Notes under the pieces: generated by a model
Told to the model about the DNA's origin: nothing
Seen by the model: the letters and a program-made list of their open reading frames with translations, nothing else
Databases searched by the model: none
Position numbers and translations under genes: made by a program
Shown: piece after piece, positions 23,100 through 36,695 of the stretch
Position numbering within the stretch: the stretch's first letter is position 1
Layout of the letters: each line of letters begins with the position of its first letter
Assembly: GCA_013397845.1 (NCBI GenBank)
Contig: VZTG01007110.1
Coordinates: 683,372-747,371 of the forward strand
Reading direction: 5' to 3'
Source of the DNA: Melanocharis versteri
Taxonomy: Eukaryota; Chordata; Aves; Passeriformes; Melanocharitidae
DNA: 64,000 nucleotides

Positions 23100-26000
23100 T
23101 ATAAATATATCTATTAATATAAATGCTTAGAGTTAGGTGAGAAAAATCCCAGCTTAACAGTCTGTAAGAGGATGTCTTTTCCAATCCTCTTTTTCTGTCT
23201 GTCTCTCTCTCTCTGGGGTAAGAAGGAATTTCTGGGAAATCTGGACTGTCATAAGGAAGGAAGTTACAACTACAGCAAAAGCCTTTGGGTGTATAAAGAG
23301 CCTAGGAATGTTTTGGCCTCCAAACACCCTTAACAGCATGAACAAAAACGGATCACTTTTGTTTCCTAGGATTAAAAGGATAATTATTTTCATGCATACC
23401 TAGAATCAAATTGTTGGTTTAATCCTCTCAAATATCTGCATCGCTTTTCAGAGGGAAATGACTAGCAAACCATGCTGTACTGCAGATCACATCCTCTATC
23501 ATTAGTTCACTGGAACAGAGGGAAGCTATATGAGGAGGTAAAGTCCACACTGTGGTACCACTGTGCAGAGACAACATGAGCTAAGGAAATGCTTAAGGAA
23601 CCTGTACCCCAGCCTCACTCCACAGAGACAATAACAGGGCAATGAGCCCAATGTTATCCTCAGTTACAAAGGGTAACAAAAACTAGCCTAGCTCAAAGAT
23701 TATAGGCTTCCCAGGTCTCCTGCACAAGGGAAGGGTTTAGCTAAAGAACAGAAGAGAGTAAAGTTTTACTTGACTTCTGAGGATTCTGTTTTTCCCTGTG
23801 AAGTCATTCTGGGAACAGAGTGCTTCCATAAATTAAGCCTTCCTGAAAATATGTAGGGTCCTACATTGAGGACTGAAACGTATTCCCCCTTTTCAGGATC
23901 AGTTAAGTGTTATGAATCAAGCAAGAACGTAAAGCTACATTCAGGAAAGGGTACATATTGTGTTGCTACAACTTCCCAGCAAAGAGTTAGGTGAGTAATA
24001 AAACTGTGATCCAGTAGTGATGCTGAGACAGGGCAAAGCACTGGCTTGTTCTCTTTCAATGAAGTTATTTCATAAGGTAGATTGAGTTTATTAAGAATAG
24101 AAAGTAACTTTTTATTTTTCTCTTTAACTTTGTAAGTTCTCATGTTAGTCTTAAAAAATCTGTTCTTCCAAATCTGCTTGCTGAGAGCTGCACAATACCA
24201 ATATACACTGTGTTAACAAGCCATCTGACCTCTTTAAATATGTGCCTATGTAGTCTAATAACATTAAAGAAAGGGATTCAAATACAAATGATAGACTGTT
24301 TTATATCTATACAGAGAGAGAATCCAGTCATTAGGGATGTGGGATATGGGGAAAGACACACGGCTGTGTAGGTCTGGATTAGGAAACAGCTTCCAATTGC
24401 TTCTTACTTTGATGCTGTGGAATTTATTGGCTTTGTTCTTGTAAAGTCATAGGAGAGCTGGTAGGGAAGAAATATAAATCTGTTTGAACCCCCAGGAATA
24501 CCAGGTGTACAGGATTAAAGTAAAACCTTTAAAAAGTTCATATCAAGCAGACTCTATGAAGCATATAACTCTGATCTATTCTTCCCTGGGTAAAAATTCA
24601 GTGAAAGGGGAAAAAAATGGTGCAGTGTGTAAGTACAGAAGGTTTACAATTTTCCCTTCTGTATTCAATATTTAAATTGGATGGACATGGGCCAGTGGCT
24701 GGAAGAGTAGAAGTTACATGGGACAAGTTAATATGCATTGGAACAGAGCTTTGTATTCAGTCTTGCTTGCATAGCTCCTGCTGTTGTTATTAAAAGCTCT
24801 GGATATCCATTATAAGAGTCATGTACTTTAGCAATCCATACTGTGGAGAGTTTTACTGAAACAAAATTATTACTTTCTTCTAGTAATGACTTCTCTAAAT
24901 GCCCTTTTCTTACCATAGCAAAGTTATTTGAAAAATGTGATTTGTGCTGCAACTTCAAACCAAAGAAACATAGAGATATATATAAACACACACATTTTTT
25001 TCCCTTCTCTTCCATTTCTGTACAACTACAGTATTTAAATGCCTTAAAACCATTGTTCCAACTGGCTGCTTAGTGTGACATTTCCATATTTTATATCAAA
25101 TACTGAAATAAAAAAATTCTGTGCTTCTTTTTCTGACCACAAGCTGAATACTAGCTTACCACCATGAAGGTTTAGTTGTTAATGCTTTGCTATTATGAAG
25201 TTGAAAATATTCTCCTTTTTATGAATGAGAGTACTTACGGCTGGATCCACCCTCCTTTTTCATTCTTTGTCATCTTCCTATGTATGCACCTTCCTGCTCC
25301 AGCATCACTGTGTAGTTCTGTAGTTTGATTCTGATCATGTCCTGGGTTTATCTGTGCATGGCAATCCTCCAGTTACAATGATAATAAGTATTGTGACCAT
25401 GGTCAGACATGTACAAAGGAAATATGTAACCAAAAGAAACACTTTCTCTCTTTCTTTCTTTCTTCAGCTGAAGAAATAGGAATCATTTCTGTTCTTTCTA
25501 GAAAGTAAATAAAGATTCTGATTTGAAGACAGCATTTGGGGTAGGAGTTGGCCACAAATTTGTTGCAGCTCGACTTCTATATGTGAGTGAGGTATCCAAG
25601 CCACTGCTGAAGTCCATGAAGATCTAGTCAATACAGTCAAGAGGTATGAAGAGGGAGGGATGCCCCACCTTTGTTTTTGCTTTTGTTAAGCTATCTTCAC
25701 CAATATTTTTCATGCAACTTTGCTCCCTTTCTCTGTTATCTGCTACCCCAGACATCTTGCCAGAGAGTTTTGCAGCAGATTGGATGTGCCCACACATGAA
25801 GACAGCAAAACCCCCTTAGCTACTGCTACCACTTCTCTCTCTTCCACTTTCGTTCGTGCTACATCAGCTCCCTGACTGCCCCCATCCTTTGCACAGATGA
25901 GGTAATGCTGCAGGGAGGAGCTGAACTGAGGAGTCAGAGCTGGGAGAAGATCAGGACCTCAAGGTCCTGCAGTGCTGGCCTCCATCACCCACAGGTGTGA

Positions 26001-26324
26001 CCTGGAGGGATGCAGCTCTGGCCGCACTGCAGCAGTCACTGTACAAACAAAAGCAGCTCACCCCCGTTCCAAATGAGTTTACTTTACTCATGCTATCTAT
26101 CAGGAGCAGTCCTGACTCATGCCGTGTTTGAATCATGTCAAGGCATTTCTGAAAGAGTGGGAATTGACACAAATCAAATGCTTATCAAGGATGTGAGAAA
26201 TGAAACGCTATTTGTAGCTACAGCACAGAGCTTGAACTGGTTTAGTTTCCATCTTAGACACTCCTCAACAGACCAAAGCAGCAATGCACACTTCAACATG
26301 CACCCAGCCTGGTCTTAGAAATGG

Positions 26325-26325
<1 letters not shown>
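23100..26325. other. Unique non-coding DNA with small pyrimidine tracts
   Basis: No gene or dispersed repeat is recognised. CT-rich microsatellite-like runs lie at about 23188-23214 and 25443-25465. The remaining sequence is AT-rich with only short, motif-free open frames. Confidence 0.5.

Positions 26326-26363
<38 letters not shown>
26326..26363. repeat. Uninterrupted run of 38 T
   Basis: A pure T homopolymer (A on the minus strand) followed by GGGTTGGGG. It could be the A tail of a minus-strand retroposon, but no source gene or SINE body is recognisable in the following bases and no target-site duplication is evident. Its exact length is probably unreliable. Confidence 0.9.
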
Positions 26364-26364
<1 letters not shown>

Positions 26365-29033
26365 GGTTGGGGTAGTCAATTGGTTCAATTAAAAATGCAC
26401 TCAGAGAACGCAGGGGTTTTCTTCTTTCATGTCTACTGTCAAGTTGCAGAAAAGGGAGGAAAAGGATAAGCACACTGGTTTTTCAAAGAAGAACTCAAGC
26501 TTAAAATAAGTTTTGGGGGAAAAAGAAATGGCAAAAGAAAACGCAATCATAGCTTCAGAAAGGATCACACGAAATATTTCTTTCATCCTTTCTTGTGACT
26601 GCTACACCAGTATTCACTGATTTAATTGTTCCTAAATTGCATTCATGGAAACTGTTGTATTGGTCTGAAAAAGCCAACAGAAACAATTTTAATAGTTGAA
26701 GGTTACCATTAAAATGTCTTCTGGGAAATTATTTTCTTGAGTTCTCATGGTTGTCTGTGGTAATGTGGCAAAATGTCTGCTGCATGAGGGAATCCAGGTA
26801 TTAAGACTCTAGTTGTGTCAAAATTCCAAACAAAATTAACTGCTTCGCTAAAACCCATAGGCATTTAATATAAAAATAGTTTTATTTTTTTCAATGGCTT
26901 TCCATTTTGTGTGCAAAACATATTCTTCAAATGTGGCTAGTAGCACCTATACCAAGTGACAGTTTAATCTGATATTATTGGGAAATACGAAGTTTCCCTC
27001 TCATCTGTTTCACTGGAAGCTCCTGCAAATTCTACTCCCTGAGAGAATTTTATCTGGGAATTGTGGCTTGGTTTATGCTAATGTAGGTTCTTGTTAGTGC
27101 TCCATGGGGCCGAATCACTGTCGTGTCTGATAAGTTTCCCTGTTATTTGTGGTGTGTATGTTCATAATCTAGTTTCACCTGGGGTAAAGATTACGTTATT
27201 TATTGCTGTTTCTAAAGTATTCTGAGTGCTCAGAGTTAAGTCATGCAAAAACAAAACATGAGAACTGAAATCTTGAAATCTTTCCAATGTGTGTCTATTT
27301 CACAGAGAGAGACGAGACAAAAAACAAAAAAGGAAAACCTCATTGTTCAAGTTGTTGGGTTTTTTTCCTACAATTCTATAATATTCTGTTTAATTTAGAA
27401 TGATCCTTAACTCTGTAACCTGAACATGTAGTAAGTACTACACGGATATACTTGCATTGCTCTAATTTTAATTTCAAACAGTTTAGATATGTATATTGAC
27501 AATTATATTCTGGCTAACAAAAATCTTGACAAGTAAAATTGAGGTAAACACTTTTCTATCCTTCCCTGATTATTTTTTAATTTTTTTTTACTAGCATGGT
27601 CTGATTTCCTATACAGACTGAGGAATATCAAAGTCCAGAAATCATCTAATTTTCCTTTGTTCAGCCTTAAAACCTCATTTGGCTGAGATAAAATTAGCAA
27701 TGGGTAAGCATTCAATATATTGAACACTGCTCTTCTCTTTCTGGAGTTTGGCTTGTGTGAAGTGGCAACCCTACTATTACTCCAGTGCTTGTTTAATCAC
27801 GTCTCCTCAGCTTTCCAAAAGCCTCCTTGCACAAATCACAAGAGTTCTTTGCACTTTCTGCATCCATTTTGTTAATTATACAAGTGACAGAAGTGAAACT
27901 GCATAATTAGGGAGCATCAGTTCTGTGCACTCAACACCAAATAAGGGAAATTTGCAGAAACAGAAGAAACCTAAGAGTGCCCCAGTCTATCCTCCACCAC
28001 GCTGATGATACATCCAACCACATTTTTCATACATATTTAGTTGCACTATTCTCTTTACTTTGGTCCCATTCAACAGTTAGGACTTGGGAAAAACAAATTA
28101 ACAGTGGGAGTGAAAGGGAAAAGTAGAGCTAAGTCTCATAACCAATTAATGTCCTTCAGAAAAAACTTGAACTCAGACCTTCTTTGTGGACTTACTGAGT
28201 TTCCTACTTTGCATGTGAGATCGTTGTAATTTATATATTATGGTTTCCCTTCCATAGGAAAATCTCATACATTTGTGCAAACCATACTAATGGCAGTGCT
28301 ATTCTGCAAGCCCACAAGTTACATGCTGAGGGGGTTTGTTTTTCTTTTCTCAAACTGCCACATTCTGGATGGAGGAACAGGAGAGTGGTGGGAATATTCA
28401 CCTATTGTAACAGGCATTCTTCACTTTCACATATATTCCCTACAAGCAAAAAGGTTATGACATAAATCTATAAAAAAAAGGAACCGTAATGGTCGCTTTC
28501 TCTTGCCTATGTGCATGCTGACAGTCACACCAAAGAGCTCCTTTGGCAGCTGCTGCGACCCAACTTGTGCACATCAACTCCTGTGTCAGTCATCGAGACA
28601 CTGAGATTCCCACTGTCCTGCTTGTCAGAAGCCAAGCAATGAGCAGCCAATCGCAATAGTGCAAGAAACACCTGCTTTTCTTTTGCTAAAACATAAGAAT
28701 TTTTCGCACATTTCACACTCCTGACTGATCTGGGAGAGCACAAGTGAGTCCCTCACAAGACTTCAGAGCATGCTGAAATTCACATCTGGTGCAGGTGGAA
28801 TACATGAATATGAGCCCTGGCACAGGGCAATCGTATCTCTTGTCTAATTTTCTAAGACAACCACATTCGCTCCAACACCATTTGCATATTCTTGTGGTGT
28901 GTGTGGATGCTAAAAGACAACGATTCAGAGTTGAAAGACATGAATCAGCTTATCAGTGCAGATGCATCTTTAGTGTCCCCTTTTGCAACACCAGAATCAT
29001 GAAGAAAACTACCTGATGCATTGCAACCACCTT
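26364..29033. other. Unique non-coding DNA, no gene seen
   Basis: AT-rich sequence without recognised exons or repeats. The frames at 27503-27727 (-), 28525-28743 (-) and 28789-29016 (+) have no domains and no consistent strand. Confidence 0.5.
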
Positions 29034-29452
29034 CACAGAATAACAGATCCCAGAATCACAGAATGGTTGAGGCTGGAAGGGACTTCTGGAGTTCATCTTC
29101 TTCACCCCCTCCTGTTCAAGCAGGGCCACCCAGTTTTCCAGGGCTTTTTTTTTTGTAATGTCTGCAAGGATGGATATTCTGCAATCTCCCTGGGCAACCT
29201 ATTCCAGTGCTTGATTATCCTTACAATAAATAAAAAATGTTTCCTGATGTTCAGATGGCCCCTCCAGTGTTTCATTTTGTGCCCATAGTCTCTGCTCCTG
29301 TCACTGGGCACCACTGAAAACAGCCTGGCTCTGTCTCCTTTGCATCCTCCCTTCAGTTATTTATAAACATCAGTAAAATCCCCCCGAGCCTTCTCTTCTC
29401 AAGGCTAAACAGTCCCAGCTCTCTCAACCTTTCATCATAAGCGAGGTGCTCC
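29034..29452 (-). mobile_element. CR1 LINE fragment, ORF2 C-terminus and 3' UTR
   Basis: The plus strand starts with CCCAGAATCACAGAATGG and GGCTGGAAGGGACTTCTGGA, which is the reverse complement of the CR1 3' end. It continues through family blocks such as CTGGGCAACCTATTCCAGTG to CTCAACCTTTCATCATAAGC. The minus frame at 29102-29314 includes HWNRLPREIAEYPSLQTLQ, the typical C-terminal tail of CR1 ORF2. A T-rich slip at about 29147 (AAAA on the sense strand) adds lysines. The copy is 5'-truncated at about 29452 and has no RT domain, so it is inactive. Confidence 0.93.
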
Positions 29453-32400
29453 TTGCTTTCATATAATTGAAATTAAAAACACAAAGAACTGGAATTCACT
29501 AAAGCATATGTCATGAGATTTTTTTGGCTTAAAAACATTGCTACATTTGTAGAACAGCCAAACACCAAAGGATAGTAGTTTTTAATTAGTCCAATTAATT
29601 TGCTCAGTAGTTTGAGTGTATGAACAAGATGAAAATCATCTTTTAAAAGGTTCAGACAAGGACTCTGTCTCATTGTATGATATCTGTCTCATTTCAACAG
29701 AAACCTCTCCTAGAACTTCCCCCTGGCTACATCTTGTTGTTCTAGTCATTATTTTTTATAATCTAGTATTTCAATACGAGAGGGAAACACAGTGATTTTT
29801 ATCCTTTCTTATTAAAACACACATGGGATCTGTATTGGATGCAGACAGCCTGGCCTTTATTGCTCATTCTGGTTTGTGCCATTAGAAGAAACTCTTCGCT
29901 GGCTGGTGTTTCACTGTGTCAGTTTGGGCTCTGTTTATTTTTCCCTTCTCACAGTAATGACTACTGAATATTTAGACAGAAAAATATAAAGCAGTTTCAG
30001 GCCTACTTTACCAAAGGAGATCATTGCACAAAAGAGGTCAGCAGTGGGACATACTGAGGCCACTCTCCCAATCACAGCATATAAAAAAATCGTCTTCTCT
30101 TAGATATTCCCCATTCTGCTTCAACAGGCATACTTCATATCAGGGTTTCCTTATCAGAAAAATATCTTGTCTTGATAAAGCTGTTTTGGTTAGGACCTTT
30201 GGGACGCTAAAGAAAAGGAGGGTGTGATCTTAGTGTTGCTTGTTGTAACATTTATGTGGTAAATCGAGATGCAGGTGTGTGTGTGGGAGTAGCTTGTTGC
30301 CACTGTTGTGTAAGGTGTGGGAGGGAGAGAAGATCAATAAATCAATCTCACTCATGTCTGTGGTCTTTTGTAGGGCCAGAAAATCTAGCCAGATGCAGCT
30401 ATAATGCATCCCAGGTACCTCCTGGTTTGTGCGCTGGAATTCGACTCAGACTGCGGTTAAACGGTAAAATAAAGCATTCCTCCACAAGCAGACATTTAAC
30501 CACTCTACAATAATTTTGTCCCAGAGGGCAGCTTGGCAAAATGCTATTAATAAGGGAGTGTAGCAACATGGAGAGCTTCCTGGCACGGCTTCTGAATACT
30601 GGCTGGTGTTACGCAGTTGTAACTGGAGCTGTTTGTAAATGTTGTGATACAGCTCTGTTCCTTTAGAAAGCTAAATCTGAAATCTTCTGGTCACAACATT
30701 TGTTGAACATCTTCCACCAAACGCAGTGTCTTGACTCCTTGCCATCTGCTGCATCCAGTGGCTGACAGAGCTCCAGGCATGGATGTCTTTACCATGGAAT
30801 CGATCCAGGACCTTGGCTTGCTGGAAGTATTGTGTCTCTGGGTCTGCGGCAATGTGCCAGGGAGAACACCAGGGAAAGAGGGACTCCAGGGACTCTGGGG
30901 ACTGGGACACACCAGCTGGGGGGTGTTTAGGCACAGGCAACTACAGACAGTTAGCAAAGGCATCAGGAAAAGGGAATAACATCATCAGCGCAAAGGGAAA
31001 AACCCAGAGTCCACTACAGGGTTTGCGGATTTTTCCCTCTGGATTGCTGGGGATGAGTGTAGGTAAAATAGCAGCTAGACAGGGGTTTTCACCCCTTTCA
31101 AGTTTGGAGAGGAACTTGTACTTTGTGTGCGTGTAAATCTTTGCATTTTTAGCAGGATTCCATTAAGAATAGAGGACTCTTCCGTCATTCAGTCACTACT
31201 AGACACCTTTCAACTGCCTTTGGTTCAAGGCCATCAAGTGTAGCACTAGTCTGCATTGCAGCTATCACTGCAGCCTGATTTCCCAACAGGATCAGACTTG
31301 TTGGGCATTAGCAAAAACAGAAAAGGGCAGAAAATTCACTGGTTCCACTCTGCCTGTAACCTGAGTGAGCTTTTCTGTAACTGCTACAACAATGAATTTT
31401 CTTGCAGTTAGAATGAGGGCAAAATTTTGGAGGAAAAGACAGACAACAAAACACACAATGCCATAAATGCACAGTTTGATAGAAAGGACATATCAAGTAC
31501 CTCTCTACTCCAGGAGGTTTAGATTCCTAATTCTTTGAATTCTCTGAGTATTCCCACTCTGGCTGCCATCTTTGGGCACTGTACACTTCAGGGATCTTGT
31601 AAGATGGGTTTAGAAAGAAACATTGTTTTTTCATATTTAATTCTCTGTATTGTATAAAGCAGTGAACCTCCCCCAACCACACCCGTTTTGTAATTCCTGT
31701 ATTAGTTACAGCATAACTATCACTTGGATATTGTTCATATGTTGAAGATCTCACATGTTGGATAATTTGCCACATCTTTCATCAAACTTTTGCAATGATG
31801 AATTATTTATATGGTTAAAATGTGAATTTCTTGTCTGAATTTGCTTCTGGCTGTTAGATCTCACACATGCTATTTTTGATCTGTTAAATACACACCATCA
31901 GAGGTGTCTCCCTCCATAGCACCTTGCACGACCAGATCTCAAAACAGCAAAATACCAAAGGAAAAGGACTCTTTTACTGTTTGTGGTACATGTACCTTGC
32001 AGGCTTTTTCCTCCTATCTTCATTCAGCAGTCTGAAACCCTTCCAGCCAAAGCTGTCCATGAACAGCAACTCTCATCAGCCTTGTACCTTCCCCGACTTC
32101 CACTGCAAGACAGAGGCAAAAAGAAACAAGTGTGAAAATTATCCCTCTGGACATGTTTTTCTCCTCACCTCATCTGCAGAGGGAGCCTGGTGAACTCGGG
32201 AGGCCAGGCAGCTTTTAGAAAACTGACTATAAGCGTGGTGGATCCCTTTTTACATGACACAGGCTGTTCAAAGGACAACTAGTACTTAGATACCACAGTG
32301 ACTGGCACTCTCAAATGAAAACATAGGGAATAAGTCCAGCATGCCTAAAACCCTTGCTTTCTGGTTGTCAGCTGTGACATTTTAAAGTGCCAGCATTGTA

Positions 32401-34268
32401 AGTGCACTAGGGAGGGTCGTGGGAACCCTGAAATTTCTGGCTGCAGCAGAACTGAGTGATCCATCGATAATTTGCCATTATTAAGGTTCATTTAACTTTC
32501 CATCTCAGCTCTGTCCAGGCCCATGCAGCAGTCAGAGGTCCTCGGTTCAGTGGAACAGCAGCATCACAGGGTGAACCCGCAGCATTGTGAGGGCTGACCA
32601 CAACCACTGAGGGATGTGTGCCCACTCGTGGTGGCTAAATGAAAGGGAAGTGCTGGCACTGGGCTCAGGGGCCAGATGTGCGCCTACAGCCCTGAGGAAC
32701 CCAGGACAGGGACGGAAGGAAGGGGACCCGCCGTGATCCACAAAACCAGGCAGTGACCTCATCGTGTTTATACTGGAAAGCAAATGAGAAAGGAGAAAAA
32801 CAAGGCAGCAGCCTTATTATGAGTATAGTTTTTAGTGTTGCACATGGAGAATACTAGAGGTGGTGAGGGACTCTGCTGGCATTTTGTGGGAGGGTTTGGT
32901 AGTGTCTCAGTGTCTCCTTCTGTACCTCTTAGAACACAAAAAAATGTTGACTCTGACTCTTTTCTTATAGACTCTTAAGAATGTCTATAAGATCAGCCTT
33001 CAGTGAAGCATTGTGCACATGAGAATGGCAAGGGCTGGCCAGGGCTGGGTGGAGTTCAGAGAATAGTGGGCAGCTGAGAGAAAATGCCTGATTCCAGAGC
33101 CTTGGAGGAGTAAGCCAGAAACTTGATGGAGCCAGACCATAGCTAGAGCAAATTTGCCTATTGTCACCACCCGCAACTAATTTAAATTCTGAAGGCCTGC
33201 TGGGAACTCGAGGCAACCCATCAGCTATAGCTGTGCTTGACCAAGGCACAGAAAAGATGTCCCTTCGTTGTACGTGTTTTTTACTTTTTTAAGCTAAAAG
33301 CAGCATCCAGACAGGCATCAGTCTGAATCCGTGGGCTGCAAAGCAGGATGGACCAGAGACCTCACAGAGGTCCCTACAAATGCAGCTGAATTTCCTTGTG
33401 ACTGGACTGGAGCCTGAAGATACCTATAAGCTGATGATTAAGTATGTACACAGGAGCCAGACATCTGGGTTTGGTTCTCATCCAAGGTAAAATGTCCTAC
33501 AGTTTTAGGTGAGCATTCTGATTACTGCTCTATTGCATTCAACTACAAGGGGATAAAATCTCTCCCCCCTCCTCAAGTTTCTAAATTTTCTTTTCATGTC
33601 TAGCACTTAACAAAGTACTTGCTTTCAGCATCTCCGAATTTATTACTATTTCTTGAATGAACAAGGTCCAATTTACAAACTGCATTAGTTCCCCAAACCC
33701 ACATACTGAGTGAATAAATAATTTTTAGTGTGAGAGAGAGCAGAGCTGCTCTGCTTTCAAACAAATTGTGGTGACACAGGCAATTCTCCTCGGAGCCACC
33801 TAATTCACTGGTATTATGGATAATCTGTGGATCAGACAAACTTTCTACAGTAACTCAGAATTTAGGTTGTGGGAGTACTGCAGTTGTTGCTTTACTTTTT
33901 TCACATTGCTGTTTTATTGATGCAATTCCTTTTTGTTTTCAGTTGTCTGTTGCTATATTTAGATAGTCAACACTCCTGAACTTTCACTCAGAGAGTACTT
34001 GGCATAATGGGCTCTTATCTCCACGATACAGATATTTCCTAATACAATGAGATCTTCAGCACAGCTGACAAATGCTATTTTCATATTAGTAGTAATCAAA
34101 AAAAAGTTTAATTATGGATAAAGTAAAACAACCAAGATTTTCCCAGATGAAAAGACAGTAAGTTTTCTTCCGTGCTTAAAGATGCTTTCCCAGCTGCAGA
34201 AAGGAGACTGGACTCATTGTCAAAGCCCAGTGGCAGCATGACCCTGCAAGTGCAGTTTGCTGTGCAGG
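29453..34268. other. Unique non-coding DNA, no gene seen
   Basis: No exon, RNA gene or dispersed element is recognised. GC is slightly higher at about 30690-31050 and 32500-32780, where several overlapping frames on both strands stay open for 80-117 codons. None shows a domain, and open frames of this length are expected in GC-richer DNA. Confidence 0.45.
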
Positions 34269-34500
34269 AGAATCATAGAATTATCTAGGTTGGAACAGAC
34301 CTCTAAGGTCATCGGGTTCAGCTGTTAACCCAGAACTGCCAGGTCCACCTCTAAATGACGTCCTCAAGTGCCACAGCTACACATCTTTTAAAAAACTACA
34401 GGGATGATGACTCAACCACTTCCCTGGGCAGCCTGTTCCAGTGCTTGACAACCCTTTTAGTGAAGATTTTTTTCCAAATATTCAACCTAAACCTCTATAA
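34269..34500 (-). mobile_element. CR1 LINE 3'-end fragment
   Basis: The plus strand reads AGAATCATAGAATTATCTAG, GGTTGGAACAGACCTCTAAG, then a block ending TGGGCAGCCTGTTCCAGTGC and a TTCAACCTAAACCTC block. These are the reverse complement of the CR1 ORF2 C-terminal/3' UTR consensus in the expected order. The copy is diverged, with frame-breaking changes. It is about 230 bp long and 5'-truncated. Confidence 0.92.
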
Positions 34501-36614
34501 GTACTTTTTGACTCTGGTGGTGGCTACTATAGGAAGAAAAGATTTCTAGCTGAGAGATGGATAGTGTGATCAATGTAAGCTGTTTTTCTTACTCACACAA
34601 TCTCCATACTCTCCGAGAAAGAGCTGTATAATATTAGGAGCCCTGCTTGGACTGGTACTGGGCTGCATTTCTTTGTTTATGGTCTGCTCTCCGAGATTTA
34701 CAGCATGCTCCAGGCCGGAGCTTGGCAGGCTGTAAACACCAGAGTTAAGGCAGGGAATGAACTTTTTTCTCTCAGTCACCAGGACAGGGTGGGTGACCAC
34801 AAAGCCCTGTGTCCACCCAGCCAAAATGCTGAGTCAGGAGTCAGCTCGTGGCACAGGCTTTACACACCCCCAGAGTGCTGAGTCTCAGCAAAAAGCTGAA
34901 AGAAGGGGACCCGAGTGAAGCCACAGGAGGAGGCTCCTCCAGCCAGCACAAACCCTCTGTGCGACACAGACAGGGAGGGCAGAAATCACCGGTAGGATTA
35001 GAGATGCATTACTTTACTTCAAGCACTTACTGTGGGGAAAAATGCATGCTGGGGGAGTAGTAAGCACAAACACGCAAAATGTGCTCTGGTCTGCGTTGTA
35101 AAATTAATCTCTGAACACAAACATACCAGAGCTATTACAACTTGTAAACCCTGTAGTGTGCAGGGCTCTTCCAGCCTGTTTACAGCCTTCCTTTTTTTGG
35201 CAAGTGCAGAGAGATGTGAACACCCAGAGTTTAAACCATGAAATGAGCTACACAAAAGGAGAGACTGGCTGGTGTACCTTTCAGCTTTATGGAGAGCAGC
35301 CTGTGAGCATGACAGCAGTGGTTGAATGGGTGTTGAAAAAATACTGCTTCTTTCCTCTTTCCTCCTTCCCAGTCTGTGATTTACTCCCAGTCCTTTGCCA
35401 CAGCTCTACCTGTTGTCTCTGAAAAACAAATAAATTAATAAATAAATATCGTGCTTTTAACCTGGACATGTTCCTTCCTCACATTCACAACCCATCCACT
35501 CAAGTAGATGCGTGAGAAAATGAGTAGGTGAAGCATGGGCAGAAGCAAGCAGTGCCAGGAAAAGGGGAGCAAGTACAGAAGTCATGGGGTGAGCAGAGGA
35601 AAACTGTAATAGAACACCAGTCTAGATGGCCCAGTCTTTCAATCACTCCAAAGGCTGTTCATGGCATTGGTGAGAGGGATTCCTGGTAAGGTGCCAGTGT
35701 GCCTTTGTGTTAACTGCTGCACAAACTTACAGTGAAAAGCTGGTTCGTGCCCCGATCTGGTCAGAACTGCAGGCTATAATCAGTCCTGCCTTTTTGGATG
35801 CTGCAACGGTAGTTTAGGATACCACTGCTTCTTTCTGTTTTTCATAAACTCTCTCATCAGGCTGGCTATCCTCCCCACATCAGTAAATGCCACACAAACA
35901 TCGCTTACACTGCTTATTACAACCCTCAAAGCCACTCGGCCCATTTTGCTCCTACCTGATCTGTCACCACATCTCAGTTACAGAAATGATGAACACGAGG
36001 TCATGGCCAGTCACAAGCAGATCAAGGTATTTGCTAGACAGCTTTCATGTATTTGCTAGATCTACCAAAGGACATCTGAATATGCCTCAAAATCAGAATG
36101 AAATTGCAAGACATTACCTGGACTGGAAGAAAAATATAGTCTAAACACTGGGGTTGAGAGATGTCCATACCCACAATACAAATCCTAGAGCTCATAAAAT
36201 ATTTTAGCCATGTCTTTAGAAGTGATATTTTACACTTGGAAGTCATGAAAACAGTGCATAATTGGTGTTATACTGCATCGTTAACTTCATTCCTGTAGGA
36301 TGTGTGGCATTCATCTAATGTAGGTGTGGATTATGAAGAGAAGAAACTTCAGGAAACAGGTCCTGCTCACAGACCAAGATACTCAATTTTGATGCCTGAC
36401 TGTAGGTTTTGGACACTTCCCTCTCACCACTAGTGATCTAGTATGCATCGGCCAAGGATCCGTGCAGCTCTCCATGAAGTGCACACCTTTTTGGTGACCT
36501 GGTGAGCTCCACTGGCACCACTAAGCAATTAGGGCCTTGGCTTGGCCAGCTGGCTACTCACAGAAAGCTGATGTCATCTGTGGTGCTCCATGGATCCTGC
36601 CTGTTCACCTACTG
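34501..36614. other. Unique non-coding DNA, small AAAT repeat
   Basis: No gene is recognised. A short (AAAT)n-like run is present at about 35424-35449. Open frames on both strands between 34850 and 35420 overlap one another and lack motifs. Confidence 0.5.
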
Positions 36615-36695
36615 TCCCTCCAGGGGATTGCCAGGTGTCCCCTAGGGACCCATGTCTTTTCTGCTCCTGTCTTGAACAACATCTAGCACCTCATG
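36615..36695 (+). mobile_element. Possible very old CR1 reverse-transcriptase piece
   Basis: The stretch GGTGTCCCCTAGGGACCC followed by CTCCTGTCTTGAACAACATC resembles the CR1 RT codons for G-V-P-Q-G-S through V-L-F-N-I, seen clearly at about 1560-1610 in this window. The glutamine codon is a stop (TAG) here and indels are present. Only this short segment aligns convincingly by eye. The open minus-strand frame at 36746-37132 nearby shows no family features. Confidence 0.4.

Noticed and set aside
29453..34268. Overlapping 80-117 codon frames near 30.7-31.1 kb
   Set aside because: Three frames on two strands are open at once over the same GC-richer DNA and none has a motif, so none can be preferred as real.
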